DNA of 64,000 nt from Desertifilum tharense IPPAS B-1220 (lineage in GTDB: Bacteria > Cyanobacteriota > Cyanobacteriia > Cyanobacteriales > Desertifilaceae): positions 62,001 to 126,000 of the forward strand of contig NZ_MJGC01000132.1 of NCBI RefSeq assembly GCF_001746915.1. The letters are read 5' to 3'. This document shows, piece by piece, positions 52,878 to 60,457 of the stretch. Numbering within the stretch: position 1 is the first letter of the stretch; every line of letters begins with the position of its first letter. The notes beneath the pieces are model-generated. The model saw only the letters and a list, made by a program, of their open reading frames with translations, searched no databases and had not been told where the DNA came from. A program made the translations under genes and the position numbers.

Positions 52878-53723
52878 GTGACTAATGTAATTCATCCCCA
52901 AACGGTTGACCCAACTTGGTTAGCACTCATGATTGGGAATTCACGACTCCACTGGGCCTTATTTTCAGGAAAAACCCTGCGGGAAGCCTGGGAGATTGAC
53001 CAAGTTCCGGTGACGGCAATTGAACGACTGATTCAACAATGGGCCCAAGGCGATTGGCCAGAGGCAATTTTTCCCCTGAATGTCCGCGAATGGGTGCGTC
53101 AGGCCGCTAAGGCGGGGCCCATTCCCTTATATCTTGCTTCCGTCGTTCCGGCACAAACTTCAATTTGGCAAACTTACCCCGCTACCACGATCGTTACCCC
53201 GGATCGGCTGCCGCTCAAAGGACTATATCCCACCTTGGGTATCGATCGCGCTTTAGCGATTTTAGGGGCGGGCAACCAGTTGGGATGGCCGGTTCTAGTG
53301 CTTGATGCTGGAACTGCTTTAACGCTCACGGGGGCGGATGGCGATCGCCATTTAGTCGGGGGCGCGATTTTACCGGGCTTAGGGCTGCAATTGCACGCTT
53401 TAGTCGAACATACCGCCGCCTTACCGATTGTGGAAGCCCGCTCGGATTCGACGCTACCGCCCCGCTGGGCGCTCAATACTGCCGATGCCGTAGAAAGCGG
53501 GATTGTGTATACAATGGTGGCGGGCATTCAAGACTTTATTGGAGCTTGGCGGACCAAATTTCCCGACAGCGCGATCGCCATGACGGGAGGGGATAGCACC
53601 TCGCTGCTCAATTACCTGCAAGCCAAAGCGCCGGAAGTTGCGGCCATTGTCCAGCCCGATCCGCACCTGATCTTTTGGGGCATTCGTAGCGTTGCACTCG
53701 CTCAACTTCCCATTTCTCAATAA
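52878..53723 (+). CDS. coaX: Type III pantothenate kinase
   Basis: This 281-residue enzyme of the ASKHA fold phosphorylates pantothenate in the first step of coenzyme A synthesis. Motifs are WLALMIGNSRLHWALFSG (phosphate-1 loop, with the usual leading Asp replaced by Met-Ile as I recall in cyanobacterial forms), DRALAILGAGNQLGWPVLVLDAGTALTLTGAD (phosphate-2, with Asp), and GGAILPGLGLQLHAL, then AVESGIVYTMVAGI. It starts at GTG. The last 7 nt overlap the stop of the convergent hydrolase gene. Confidence 0.9.
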   Translation: MTNVIHPQTVDPTWLALMIGNSRLHWALFSGKTLREAWEIDQVPVTAIERLIQQWAQGDWPEAIFPLNVREWVRQAAKAGPIPLYLASVVPAQTSIWQTYPATTIVTPDRLPLKGLYPTLGIDRALAILGAGNQLGWPVLVLDAGTALTLTGADGDRHLVGGAILPGLGLQLHALVEHTAALPIVEARSDSTLPPRWALNTADAVESGIVYTMVAGIQDFIGAWRTKFPDSAIAMTGGDSTSLLNYLQAKAPEVAAIVQPDPHLIFWGIRSVALAQLPISQ

Positions 53724-54550
53724 GGCGTTTCGCGTCCCCCCACTTGAGTGACAAACTCGCGGATATATTGGGCGATCGCTTCCGGAAAATCCTGCGGCCA
53801 ATCCAGGCTGCCGGGAGGGAGCGATCGCAGTTGCATTTTTTTGATTAAGCGTCCATAGGTTTGACTGAGTTGAGCCACCTCGGAAGCATCGCGATCCGCT
53901 TGCAGCAACAGGATCGGTAACGTTAACCAACCCAAACGTTCATTCAAATATTCGGCTTGAATTTCGCTTTTGCGCCGCCCGAAGAGTAACTGACACGCCG
54001 CCGGAGATTGGATCAGTTTTTGGCGTAGCTTAAGATTTTCCTCAATTGCGCCAGATTTGCCCAGTAATTTCGCAATGGGTAGAAGCGATCGCATCAACCA
54101 ATAACCCACAGGCGGTTTACCCATTAACCACGACTCCTTCCACCACCGGCGCGTTAAACCCGGTGCTTCCACCCCTTCCGGTGCGAGCAAAACCAATCCC
54201 CGAACCCGTTCGGGATACTTAATCGCAAAATTGGCCGCAATCCAAGCGCCAATCGAATGACCGATTAAATAAACTTCAGAGAGTCGCAACGCCTCTAGAT
54301 ATTCTGCCAAACATTCCGTTTCTAGCTCAATCGAGTAATGCACCGATTCCGCTTCCGATTCGCCAAACCCCAACAAGTCCAGCGCGCAGCAATGATACTC
54401 TTCCCCTAAACGTTCCAGAATGGGCAACCACTGGGAGCTATCTGTCCAAGAACCATGAAGAAATACTAATACAGGCCCCTGACCTACTTCATGCCAAAAA
54501 ATTCTCCCTTGAGTCAGCCGAATTCGAGAATGGCGTAGCTGTATTGTCAT
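53717..54550 (-). CDS. Alpha/beta hydrolase
   Basis: This 277-residue alpha/beta-fold hydrolase is counted from ATG 54550 (MTIQLRHSRIRLTQG). The oxyanion HG lies in VFLHGSWTDSSQW, and the nucleophile Ser99 in IGHSIGAWIAANFA. The acid is probably the Asp in LLQADRDASEVAQ. The expected catalytic His near the C-terminus is not obvious: the end reads LPPGSLDWPQDFPEAIAQYI where GHWPQxE-type His is common, so Leu may replace it. Activity should therefore be treated with caution. It is 57 nt downstream of the Nudix gene, same strand. Confidence 0.85.
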   Translation of the reverse strand: MTIQLRHSRIRLTQGRIFWHEVGQGPVLVFLHGSWTDSSQWLPILERLGEEYHCCALDLLGFGESEAESVHYSIELETECLAEYLEALRLSEVYLIGHSIGAWIAANFAIKYPERVRGLVLLAPEGVEAPGLTRRWWKESWLMGKPPVGYWLMRSLLPIAKLLGKSGAIEENLKLRQKLIQSPAACQLLFGRRKSEIQAEYLNERLGWLTLPILLLQADRDASEVAQLSQTYGRLIKKMQLRSLPPGSLDWPQDFPEAIAQYIREFVTQVGGRETPY

Positions 54551-54607
54551 CAGGATTTTAGGTGGGTAGATGAAACATGGGGAGTTGCGAACCAAACCGA
54601 GCGCCGC

Positions 54608-55063
54608 CTAAGCCAGCGTGGTTAAACCGTTAAGATAGTCTTGAAGCTGCTGGTTGTGGTCATGAGAGAGCTTACCATCTGGGAGCGACGTTAGTTCAAA
54701 CGCTTGCACCTCAGAAATTTCTAACTCGTCTTTCACCTGCATTTGACCGTTGACTTGGGCTTCAACCACCACGCAAATGGAATGCAGCCTCGGATCGCGA
54801 TCGGGAGCCGAATAAACGCCCACTAAACGGCTAATTTTGACCAGTTCTAGGCCCGTTTCTTCTGCTAATTCGCGCCGAACCGCAGTGGGGATATCTTCTC
54901 CCCAATCCACTAGTCCTCCCGGAATCGACCATAAACCATTGTCGCGTCGCCGAACCAGAACAATTCGACCGTCCGGAAGGCGAGAAATAATGCTGGTTCC
55001 CGTCAAAGGATGGCGGAAAATAAGACCTAAAACAGTTTGAAAAATGTGCCATAACCGACGCAT
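54608..55063 (-). CDS. Nudix hydrolase
   Basis: This 151-residue protein has a complete Nudix box from Gly50 (GLVDWGEDIPTAVRRELAEETG), with Glu56, Arg64-Glu65 and Glu68-Glu69 in their proper places. The N-terminal part (RRLWHIFQTVLGLIFRHPL) is basic and hydrophobic. Nudix enzymes cleave nucleoside diphosphates linked to another group; the substrate cannot be told here. It lies between the PrxQ gene (26 nt upstream) and the hydrolase gene, and the three probably form one transcript. Confidence 0.92.
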   Translation of the reverse strand: MRRLWHIFQTVLGLIFRHPLTGTSIISRLPDGRIVLVRRRDNGLWSIPGGLVDWGEDIPTAVRRELAEETGLELVKISRLVGVYSAPDRDPRLHSICVVVEAQVNGQMQVKDELEISEVQAFELTSLPDGKLSHDHNQQLQDYLNGLTTLA

Positions 55064-55089
55064 ACGCCAGGTTTCTCTCCAAGGGACTA

Positions 55090-55557
55090 TTACGGTTCAA
55101 CTGGGAAATCTTGAAGAATTTCGCCTGCATGAAGTTCAGGCTTCATTTTGCGGTAGATGCGTGCGATTTTGCCTTCGGGATTGATGATGAAGGTGGTGCG
55201 ATGAATCCCCATAAATTCTTTACCCATAAACTTTTTTAACCCATAGCATCCGTAAGCCGCAGCGACTTGGGCTTCGCGATCGCACAACAGCGGAAACGGT
55301 AATTGGTGCTTAGTGGCAAATTTAGCATGGGTTTGCGCTTCATCTGCACTGATCCCTAAAACAATCCATTGACGCGCTTGATACTGGCTGTAGGTATCGC
55401 GAAATCCGCAAGCCTCTTTGGTACAACCGGGCGTTAGATCGCGCGGATAAAAGTAGAGAACCACCCAATGACCTCTCAGTTGGGCAAGTTCTACCTCCTG
55501 AGCTTGGGCATCACAGAGGCTAAAGTTGGGGGCTAAATCGCCGACTTGCAGGGACAT
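55090..55557 (-). CDS. prxQ: Peroxiredoxin, PrxQ/BCP type
   Basis: This 155-residue thiol peroxidase reduces H2O2 and organic peroxides with thioredoxin. The peroxidatic Cys45 and resolving Cys50 lie in DLTPGCTKEACGFRD, the five-residue spacing that defines PrxQ/BCP enzymes with an intramolecular disulphide. Other family marks are VGDLAPNFSL, VVLYFYPRD and FMGIHRTTFIINPEGKI. No signal peptide is present, so it is cytoplasmic. First gene of a likely PrxQ-Nudix-hydrolase transcript. Confidence 0.93.
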   Translation of the reverse strand: MSLQVGDLAPNFSLCDAQAQEVELAQLRGHWVVLYFYPRDLTPGCTKEACGFRDTYSQYQARQWIVLGISADEAQTHAKFATKHQLPFPLLCDREAQVAAAYGCYGLKKFMGKEFMGIHRTTFIINPEGKIARIYRKMKPELHAGEILQDFPVEP

Positions 55558-55770
55558 TTCACCACAGGAAGGATAGAGAGCATAGATTATTAGTATTGCA
55601 AAAAAGCTCTCCTCAAGCGCATGGGCTGATTGTCAACTTTCGCTCAGGAAAAAGGAACAGTATGCCACAATAGATGTTAAGATGGTGCCTCCGACTGGGC
55701 AACATTTGCACGTCAGTGTTGCTACGGTTAGGACTCGGCACTGTTTTTGTTGTGAATCAATGAGGTGAAC

Positions 55771-55935
55771 ATGGCGAAGCGCCGTAACCCCAAGAAAGAG
55801 AAGGCGCAGCGAAATCTGGCATACGCTCGCAAGTTTCGCAAACGGAAAAGTTCAAGTCGCTTTACCAGGCGGCGATATGTGAAACCAACAGAGTCAGAGG
55901 AAGAAGGAGAGGAAATGACAACGTCTGAGTCTTAA
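55771..55935 (+). CDS. 54-residue highly basic conserved small protein
   Basis: The ATG is preceded by GAGGTG at 6 nt. The product starts MAKRRNPKKEKAQRNLAYARKF and continues with a run of Arg/Lys, then an acidic tail (TESEEEGEEMTTSES). The N-terminus resembles ribosomal-protein-like RNA-binding peptides, and I recall similar short proteins in many cyanobacteria. Function unknown. A hairpin with CAGTG/CACTG followed by TTTTTG occurs in its leader (about 55713-55748), and a strong terminator lies at 56157-56188. Confidence 0.75.
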   Translation: MAKRRNPKKEKAQRNLAYARKFRKRKSSSRFTRRRYVKPTESEEEGEEMTTSES

Positions 55936-56156
55936 AGCGTTTGCAACTTCTTTAAGGCGACAGGCTTACCCTTTCCGAGTTTTACTAGCCATTGGCGAAG
56001 TATTTGCTATCTAGTATCTGGCAAGTCGGGGTTGAGTCTCCCGATCGGCAACTGAGAACTTAAAATCTTTGCTAGCGATCGGCACTCACTTTAAATTGTT
56101 TCCTCTCTGCTTAATTAGCAATTCCGCTTCCGGCTGCTCAGTCAAGCAGAGTGGGA

Positions 56157-56188
56157 AACTGCTCGCCTCAAGCGAGCTGAGTTTTTTT
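56157..56188 (+). terminator. Factor-independent terminator
   Basis: GCTCGC (56161-56166) pairs with GCGAGC (56172-56177) around CTCAA, with additional flanking AACT/AGTT pairing, then seven T (56182-56188). It serves plus-strand transcription from the 54-aa gene, 220 nt upstream, and ends just before the argH stop on the other strand. Confidence 0.85.
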
Positions 56189-56192
56189 AATT

Positions 56193-57611
56193 TTAATCGG
56201 ATGAATTCAGCCGCTCTTGTGCTTGAGCGATCGCGCGTTTAACCTGCTCAAATCCGGTTCCGCCGTAGCTGTTGCGCGCCGCCACTACCTGTCGAGGTGC
56301 GATCGCCTGATAAATATCCGATTCAAAGGCAGGATGGATCGCTTTCCACTCTTCCAGGCTCAAGTCTTTTAACAACTTATCGGCACTCAGGCAGGTTTTC
56401 ACCACCTTTCCAACCAAATTATAGGCTTCCCGGAACGGCACGCCCTTGGTGGCTAGATAATCGGCAACATCGGTAGCATTAGAAAAGTCAGAGGCGACGG
56501 CAGCTTCTAGGCGAGGCTTGCGGAACTCAATCCCTTCGGCTAAGAGAATGGTCATGGCTTCTAGACAACCTTTGACCGTTTTCACCGCATCAAATAGCGC
56601 TTCTTTATCTTCTTGCAAGTCTTTATTGTAGGCCAGCGGCAACCCCTTCATTAACACCAGCATGGCTTGCAAATGACCGAATACCCGTCCAGTTTTACCG
56701 CGTACCAGCTCAGGAACGTCGGGGTTCTTCTTTTGGGGCATAATGCTAGAGCCAGTCGAGCAGCTATCTTTAAGCGTAATAAAGCCAAACTCTTCTGAAG
56801 CCCACAGAATAATCTCCTCAGACATGCGCGAAAGGTGGACTAAGATTAGACTGGCGCTACACAGAAACTCGATAGCAAAATCGCGATCGCTCACCCCATC
56901 CAAGCTGTTGCGATAAACCTCATCAAATCCCAGTAATTCAGCCGTGTAATGGCGATCGATCGGGAAAGGGGTTCCCGCTAACGCACCGCACCCCAAGGGA
57001 GAGATATTCACCCGTTGATAGACTTCCCCTAGGCGTTCCCAGTCGCGCTGTGCCATTTCAAAATAGGCGAGCAGGTGATGAGCCAAACACAGCGGTTGAG
57101 CGCGTTGGAGGTGCGTATAACCCGGAATCAGGGTATCCTGGTTAGCTTGTGCTAGGGTCAGTAAAGTTTGCTGGTATTGGCGTAACTGCTCGCGAATTTG
57201 CTGAACGCGATCGCGCAGATACAGCCGCGTATCCGTACCGACTTGATCGTTGCGCGATCGCGCCGTGTGCAATTTCTTACCCACATCGCCCGCAATTTGC
57301 GTCAGTCGCCGTTCTACCGCAAAATGGATATCTTCCGCATCGGTTCCCGGTTTAAATAAGCCTTGGCGATATTCAGAGCGAATGCGCTCTAAACCGCTGA
57401 CCAATTGTTCGGTTTCCTCCGCAGAGATAATGCCCGTGTGACCTAACATTTTGGCATGGGCGACCGAGCCGCTAAGATCGTATTCAATTAATTCAATATC
57501 GAAGCTAATGCTGGCATTAAATCGCGCGATCGCTGGATGAAGTGCTGTTTCAAATCGCTGACTCCAGGTTTGCGGTGCTGCGGTTGGGTGTTGCTCCGGT
57601 GATGCGTTCAA
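56193..57611 (-). CDS. argH: Argininosuccinate lyase
   Basis: This 472-residue enzyme makes the final step of arginine synthesis, cleaving argininosuccinate to arginine and fumarate. The signature GSSIMPQKKNPDVPELVRGKTGRVFG (flexible catalytic loop) is intact, with further conserved parts DVGKKLHTARSRNDQVGTDTRL, TPGYTHLQRAQPL-like IPGYTHLQRAQPLCLAHH and LGCGALAGTPFPIDR. It starts at TTG, supported by GAGG 5 nt upstream. The length is normal. A tRNA-Val gene lies upstream on the same strand but reads as a separate unit. Confidence 0.97.
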   Translation of the reverse strand: MNASPEQHPTAAPQTWSQRFETALHPAIARFNASISFDIELIEYDLSGSVAHAKMLGHTGIISAEETEQLVSGLERIRSEYRQGLFKPGTDAEDIHFAVERRLTQIAGDVGKKLHTARSRNDQVGTDTRLYLRDRVQQIREQLRQYQQTLLTLAQANQDTLIPGYTHLQRAQPLCLAHHLLAYFEMAQRDWERLGEVYQRVNISPLGCGALAGTPFPIDRHYTAELLGFDEVYRNSLDGVSDRDFAIEFLCSASLILVHLSRMSEEIILWASEEFGFITLKDSCSTGSSIMPQKKNPDVPELVRGKTGRVFGHLQAMLVLMKGLPLAYNKDLQEDKEALFDAVKTVKGCLEAMTILLAEGIEFRKPRLEAAVASDFSNATDVADYLATKGVPFREAYNLVGKVVKTCLSADKLLKDLSLEEWKAIHPAFESDIYQAIAPRQVVAARNSYGGTGFEQVKRAIAQAQERLNSSD

Positions 57612-57779
57612 CTTAACCTCACTTGCATGAAATCAATATTACCAATTGCCTCAGAAACCGACTCAAAGGCAAACCAAATCTCCCGCGAGCGGGGAGTCTG
57701 AGCTTAGTATCCAACGATAACCCCGTAGGAGCAATCCCTTCTGTTAGCAGCTTGACTGGTATTCGTTTGGCGATAAAAA

Positions 57780-57853
<74 letters not shown>

Positions 57854-57908
57854 GTGGCTTTGCTATCCTAGCACGGGCTTTTAGGAAAAAGCAAATCCCC
57901 TCAAAAAA

Positions 57909-58586
57909 TTAATTAAGCAACTCAAACGACTCGAAAAACTGCACCGTGGTTGCGCTTAACGAGGGAGTGTCTAGGGGTTGAGTTGCGCTCAACAGATACA
58001 TCCGTTGCCCCACCACATAGAGCCGCACGACGAGCTGGCGATTTCGGCTGGTTAAGAATAACTCTCGACCGGGATAAGTTCCTAACGCGATCGCGCGATC
58101 GCTCCTCAGAGTCACCGCCGGATCGCTCTCGATCGCCGCACCCGCCGCCGCCAATAATTGGGCAGGGTCTTGAACCTGAGTCGGCGATAGATTTAAGGCA
58201 TAACCCGTAAGATAGCGCGAATTCCCCGCTTGGACGCTCAACAGTTGAAACTCGATGGCCCCTTGAATTGTTTCTAAGGTTTGCCGTTGCTGGCTCTGTT
58301 CCCCAGCAGGCAGTAAGATCGAGATACCCGCCTCCTCTAGAAGCGTAGGCTGCCATTGTACGGCACCCGCTTCCACCGATAAAACGCCATTAGCAGGGTC
58401 TATCGGCTGAGTTTGCAAGCGGTCAATTTCCTGCTGTAGCTGTTCTTGGCCGCGCTCAAAAAAATCAGGGCGATCGCGTCTAAACTGAGCCGAGCTAGGC
58501 GAAACCCTCACCCCAAATGCCACAGCCAGACCAAACAGCACGCTTGCCGCCACTAGACGAATTGCAACAGGAGTAAAAATAATCAT
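57909..58586 (-). CDS. Secreted or membrane-anchored protein of unknown function (225 residues)
   Basis: An N-terminal hydrophobic signal or anchor (about 8-33, ending SSA-QF) is followed by a charged stretch with a short coiled coil (RGQEQLQQEIDRLQTQPI). A folded alpha/beta domain follows (LSVEAGAVQWQPTLLEEAGISILLPAG ... IALGTYPGRELFLTSRNRQLVVRLYVVGQRMYLLSATQP ... FFESFELLN). The pattern of the last part is reminiscent of PsbP-like/DUF1795 folds seen in envelope or photosynthetic lumen proteins, but I cannot assign it. It is divergent from the Usp gene. Confidence 0.75.
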   Translation of the reverse strand: MIIFTPVAIRLVAASVLFGLAVAFGVRVSPSSAQFRRDRPDFFERGQEQLQQEIDRLQTQPIDPANGVLSVEAGAVQWQPTLLEEAGISILLPAGEQSQQRQTLETIQGAIEFQLLSVQAGNSRYLTGYALNLSPTQVQDPAQLLAAAGAAIESDPAVTLRSDRAIALGTYPGRELFLTSRNRQLVVRLYVVGQRMYLLSATQPLDTPSLSATTVQFFESFELLN

Positions 58587-58659
58587 AAAGCTTACTCAGA
58601 CTGCTTCCCTTCTATTATGGCGTTCGCTTCACACCTAGAGACATTCTTGAGGTGCTGCT

Positions 58660-59142
58660 ATGAACAGAATCATTGTTGCCGTCGATCGCTCAGAAACCAG
58701 CCAACAGGCCTTTAAAGAAGCGATCGCCCTCGCCCAAGCCTTATCCGGACAGCTCATGCTCGTCCATGTCCTCTCGCCGATGGAAGAAAGTTATCCCAAC
58801 GCCATCTTTCCCATTGACAGCGTTTACACGCCCCTCAAATCCGAAGCGATCAAAGCGCACTTTCAACAATGGGAAGCCTTAGAAAAAGACGGCTTAACCC
58901 TCCTAAACGCACTCACCGCCCAAGCCACCACCGCCGGAATTGCCACAGAATTCAGCCAAGCGCTAGGCAACCCCGGACAGACCATTTGTACCCTAGCCCG
59001 AACCTGGAAAGCGGACTTAATCGTCATTGGGCGACGCGGCAGAGCTGGCTTAACCGAACTCTTCCTGGGCAGTGTCAGCAACTACGTGTTGCATCATGCC
59101 CCCTGTTCGGTACTCACCGTTCAAGGTATCCCGAAAACCTAG
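58660..59142 (+). CDS. Universal stress protein (UspA family)
   Basis: This 160-residue protein has the ATP-binding Usp pattern: RIIVAVDRSETSQQAFKEAIALAQ at the start and GRRGRAGLTELFLGSVSNYVLHHAPCSVLTV at the end, including the G-2x-G-9x-G(S/T) nucleotide loop. Such proteins act as dimers in stress adaptation. The insertion between (about 45-80, with YPNAIFPIDSVYTP) is typical of the cyanobacterial type. The 3' end overlaps the stop of the convergent fusion gene by 4 nt. Confidence 0.92.
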   Translation: MNRIIVAVDRSETSQQAFKEAIALAQALSGQLMLVHVLSPMEESYPNAIFPIDSVYTPLKSEAIKAHFQQWEALEKDGLTLLNALTAQATTAGIATEFSQALGNPGQTICTLARTWKADLIVIGRRGRAGLTELFLGSVSNYVLHHAPCSVLTVQGIPKT

Positions 59143-60440
59143 GTTTCTAGCGGCTTGTTTGCATCCGGGCGTTGGGCTTGCGGCACCACCACCGTCAGCC
59201 CCCTAGGGATACATTCCACCTCCATTGCGGTTGTGCCGATCACTTCGCCATCCACCACCACCTTTTGCGGAGGCGTTGCCGTCACTTTGATATGTTTGGC
59301 GCGAAAATGAACCACATTTTGCTGCTCAACGTTCGTGCGCGTTAAAGCCGCTCCAAACATCTTTAACATGGTGGTGACGCCCTGCAACTTCGTTTGAGCC
59401 GTGGCGATCGTGACATCCAATAAACCATCATCAAAAATCACCTCCCCTGCCCCCTGTGCGAGTACAGAAGTGGGAGGTGCGGCATTGGCGATCGTAATGG
59501 CATGAGCCTGAAAATCATACACATCCCCCCCAAGGGAAATTTCTGTATCAAATAGCTCGCCCTCATCAATGGCTTGCCAGCCCGCTACAAAATAACCAAA
59601 CGCTCCCCACTGGTCTTTAAATTCCCGATTAGCCAATTCAACCGCGACGGCTTCATAACCCATCCCTGCCAGTAACACCATCGGCATCCCGTTACACTGA
59701 GCGGCGTCAATGGTGCGCGTGTGTCCGCCCAGAATCGTCTGACAGGCATTGCGAATGGGCATAAACCGAGGCAGTCCTAGGGTAATTGCAAAAGCATTCG
59801 CCGTTCCTCTGGGAATAATCCCTAAAGGAACGCCTGTGCCGATCAGCGCCCCGGCAACCGCCGATACAGTCCCATCTCCTCCAGAGGCAATCACCAGATC
59901 GGCATCGGCTGCTAAGGCTTGTTTTGCCAAGTCCTGCGGTTCTGTATTGGGCGTTGTCTGATGGATGAATAAATCTAGATGGGGTTCGAGGAGTTGACGG
60001 ATTAAGTTTAAGTCTTCTGTGGAATTGCCTTGACCGGAGACTGGGTTAAAGATGAGGTGAGCGACTAGGGTTTTTGCTAACCGGGTGGCGATCGCTTCTG
60101 CGGTGGCTAAATTCGTCGCCAAAGGGACGTTATGCACGTTGCAAATCCGCAGTAAGGCTTGAATATCCGGTTCGTGCGGTTGGGCATAAAGCGGATCGAC
60201 TAAAAAGATAACCGCCGCAACTTCCCCGACAGCGACGCGGGCGGCAATTTGAGCATCTCCCCCTAAAGGACCTGAAAGCAAGCGTTCGATCTTTAAGCCG
60301 GTTTCAGCTTGGAGGCGTTCTCCCGTGGTGCCTGTGGCGATTAACAGATAGCGCCCTAGAAGGGGAGCATGGGCTTTAACGAAATCAACGATTTCGTCTT
60401 TTTTCGAGTCATGAGCAATTAAAGCAATTGTGTTTGCCAT
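59139..60440 (-). CDS. Methylglyoxal synthase fused to YegS/diacylglycerol-kinase-type lipid kinase
   Basis: The protein has 433 residues and two full domains. Residues 1-125 form methylglyoxal synthase, which turns dihydroxyacetone phosphate into methylglyoxal: AHDSKKD with His10, GPLGGD with Asp62, and DPLYAQPHEPD with His89 and Asp92 keep the active site. Residues ~125-430 form a DAGK/sphingosine-kinase-like catalytic domain with NPVSGQGN (133-140), GGDGT (187-191), GIIPRGTANAFA and a C-terminal beta-domain ending VVVDGEVIG. The fusion would put phosphate-release on triose phosphate and lipid phosphorylation in one chain. The stop overlaps usp by 4 nt. Confidence 0.92.
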   Translation of the reverse strand: MANTIALIAHDSKKDEIVDFVKAHAPLLGRYLLIATGTTGERLQAETGLKIERLLSGPLGGDAQIAARVAVGEVAAVIFLVDPLYAQPHEPDIQALLRICNVHNVPLATNLATAEAIATRLAKTLVAHLIFNPVSGQGNSTEDLNLIRQLLEPHLDLFIHQTTPNTEPQDLAKQALAADADLVIASGGDGTVSAVAGALIGTGVPLGIIPRGTANAFAITLGLPRFMPIRNACQTILGGHTRTIDAAQCNGMPMVLLAGMGYEAVAVELANREFKDQWGAFGYFVAGWQAIDEGELFDTEISLGGDVYDFQAHAITIANAAPPTSVLAQGAGEVIFDDGLLDVTIATAQTKLQGVTTMLKMFGAALTRTNVEQQNVVHFRAKHIKVTATPPQKVVVDGEVIGTTAMEVECIPRGLTVVVPQAQRPDANKPLET

Positions 60441-60457
60441 AGCAATCCGTCAGAAAA

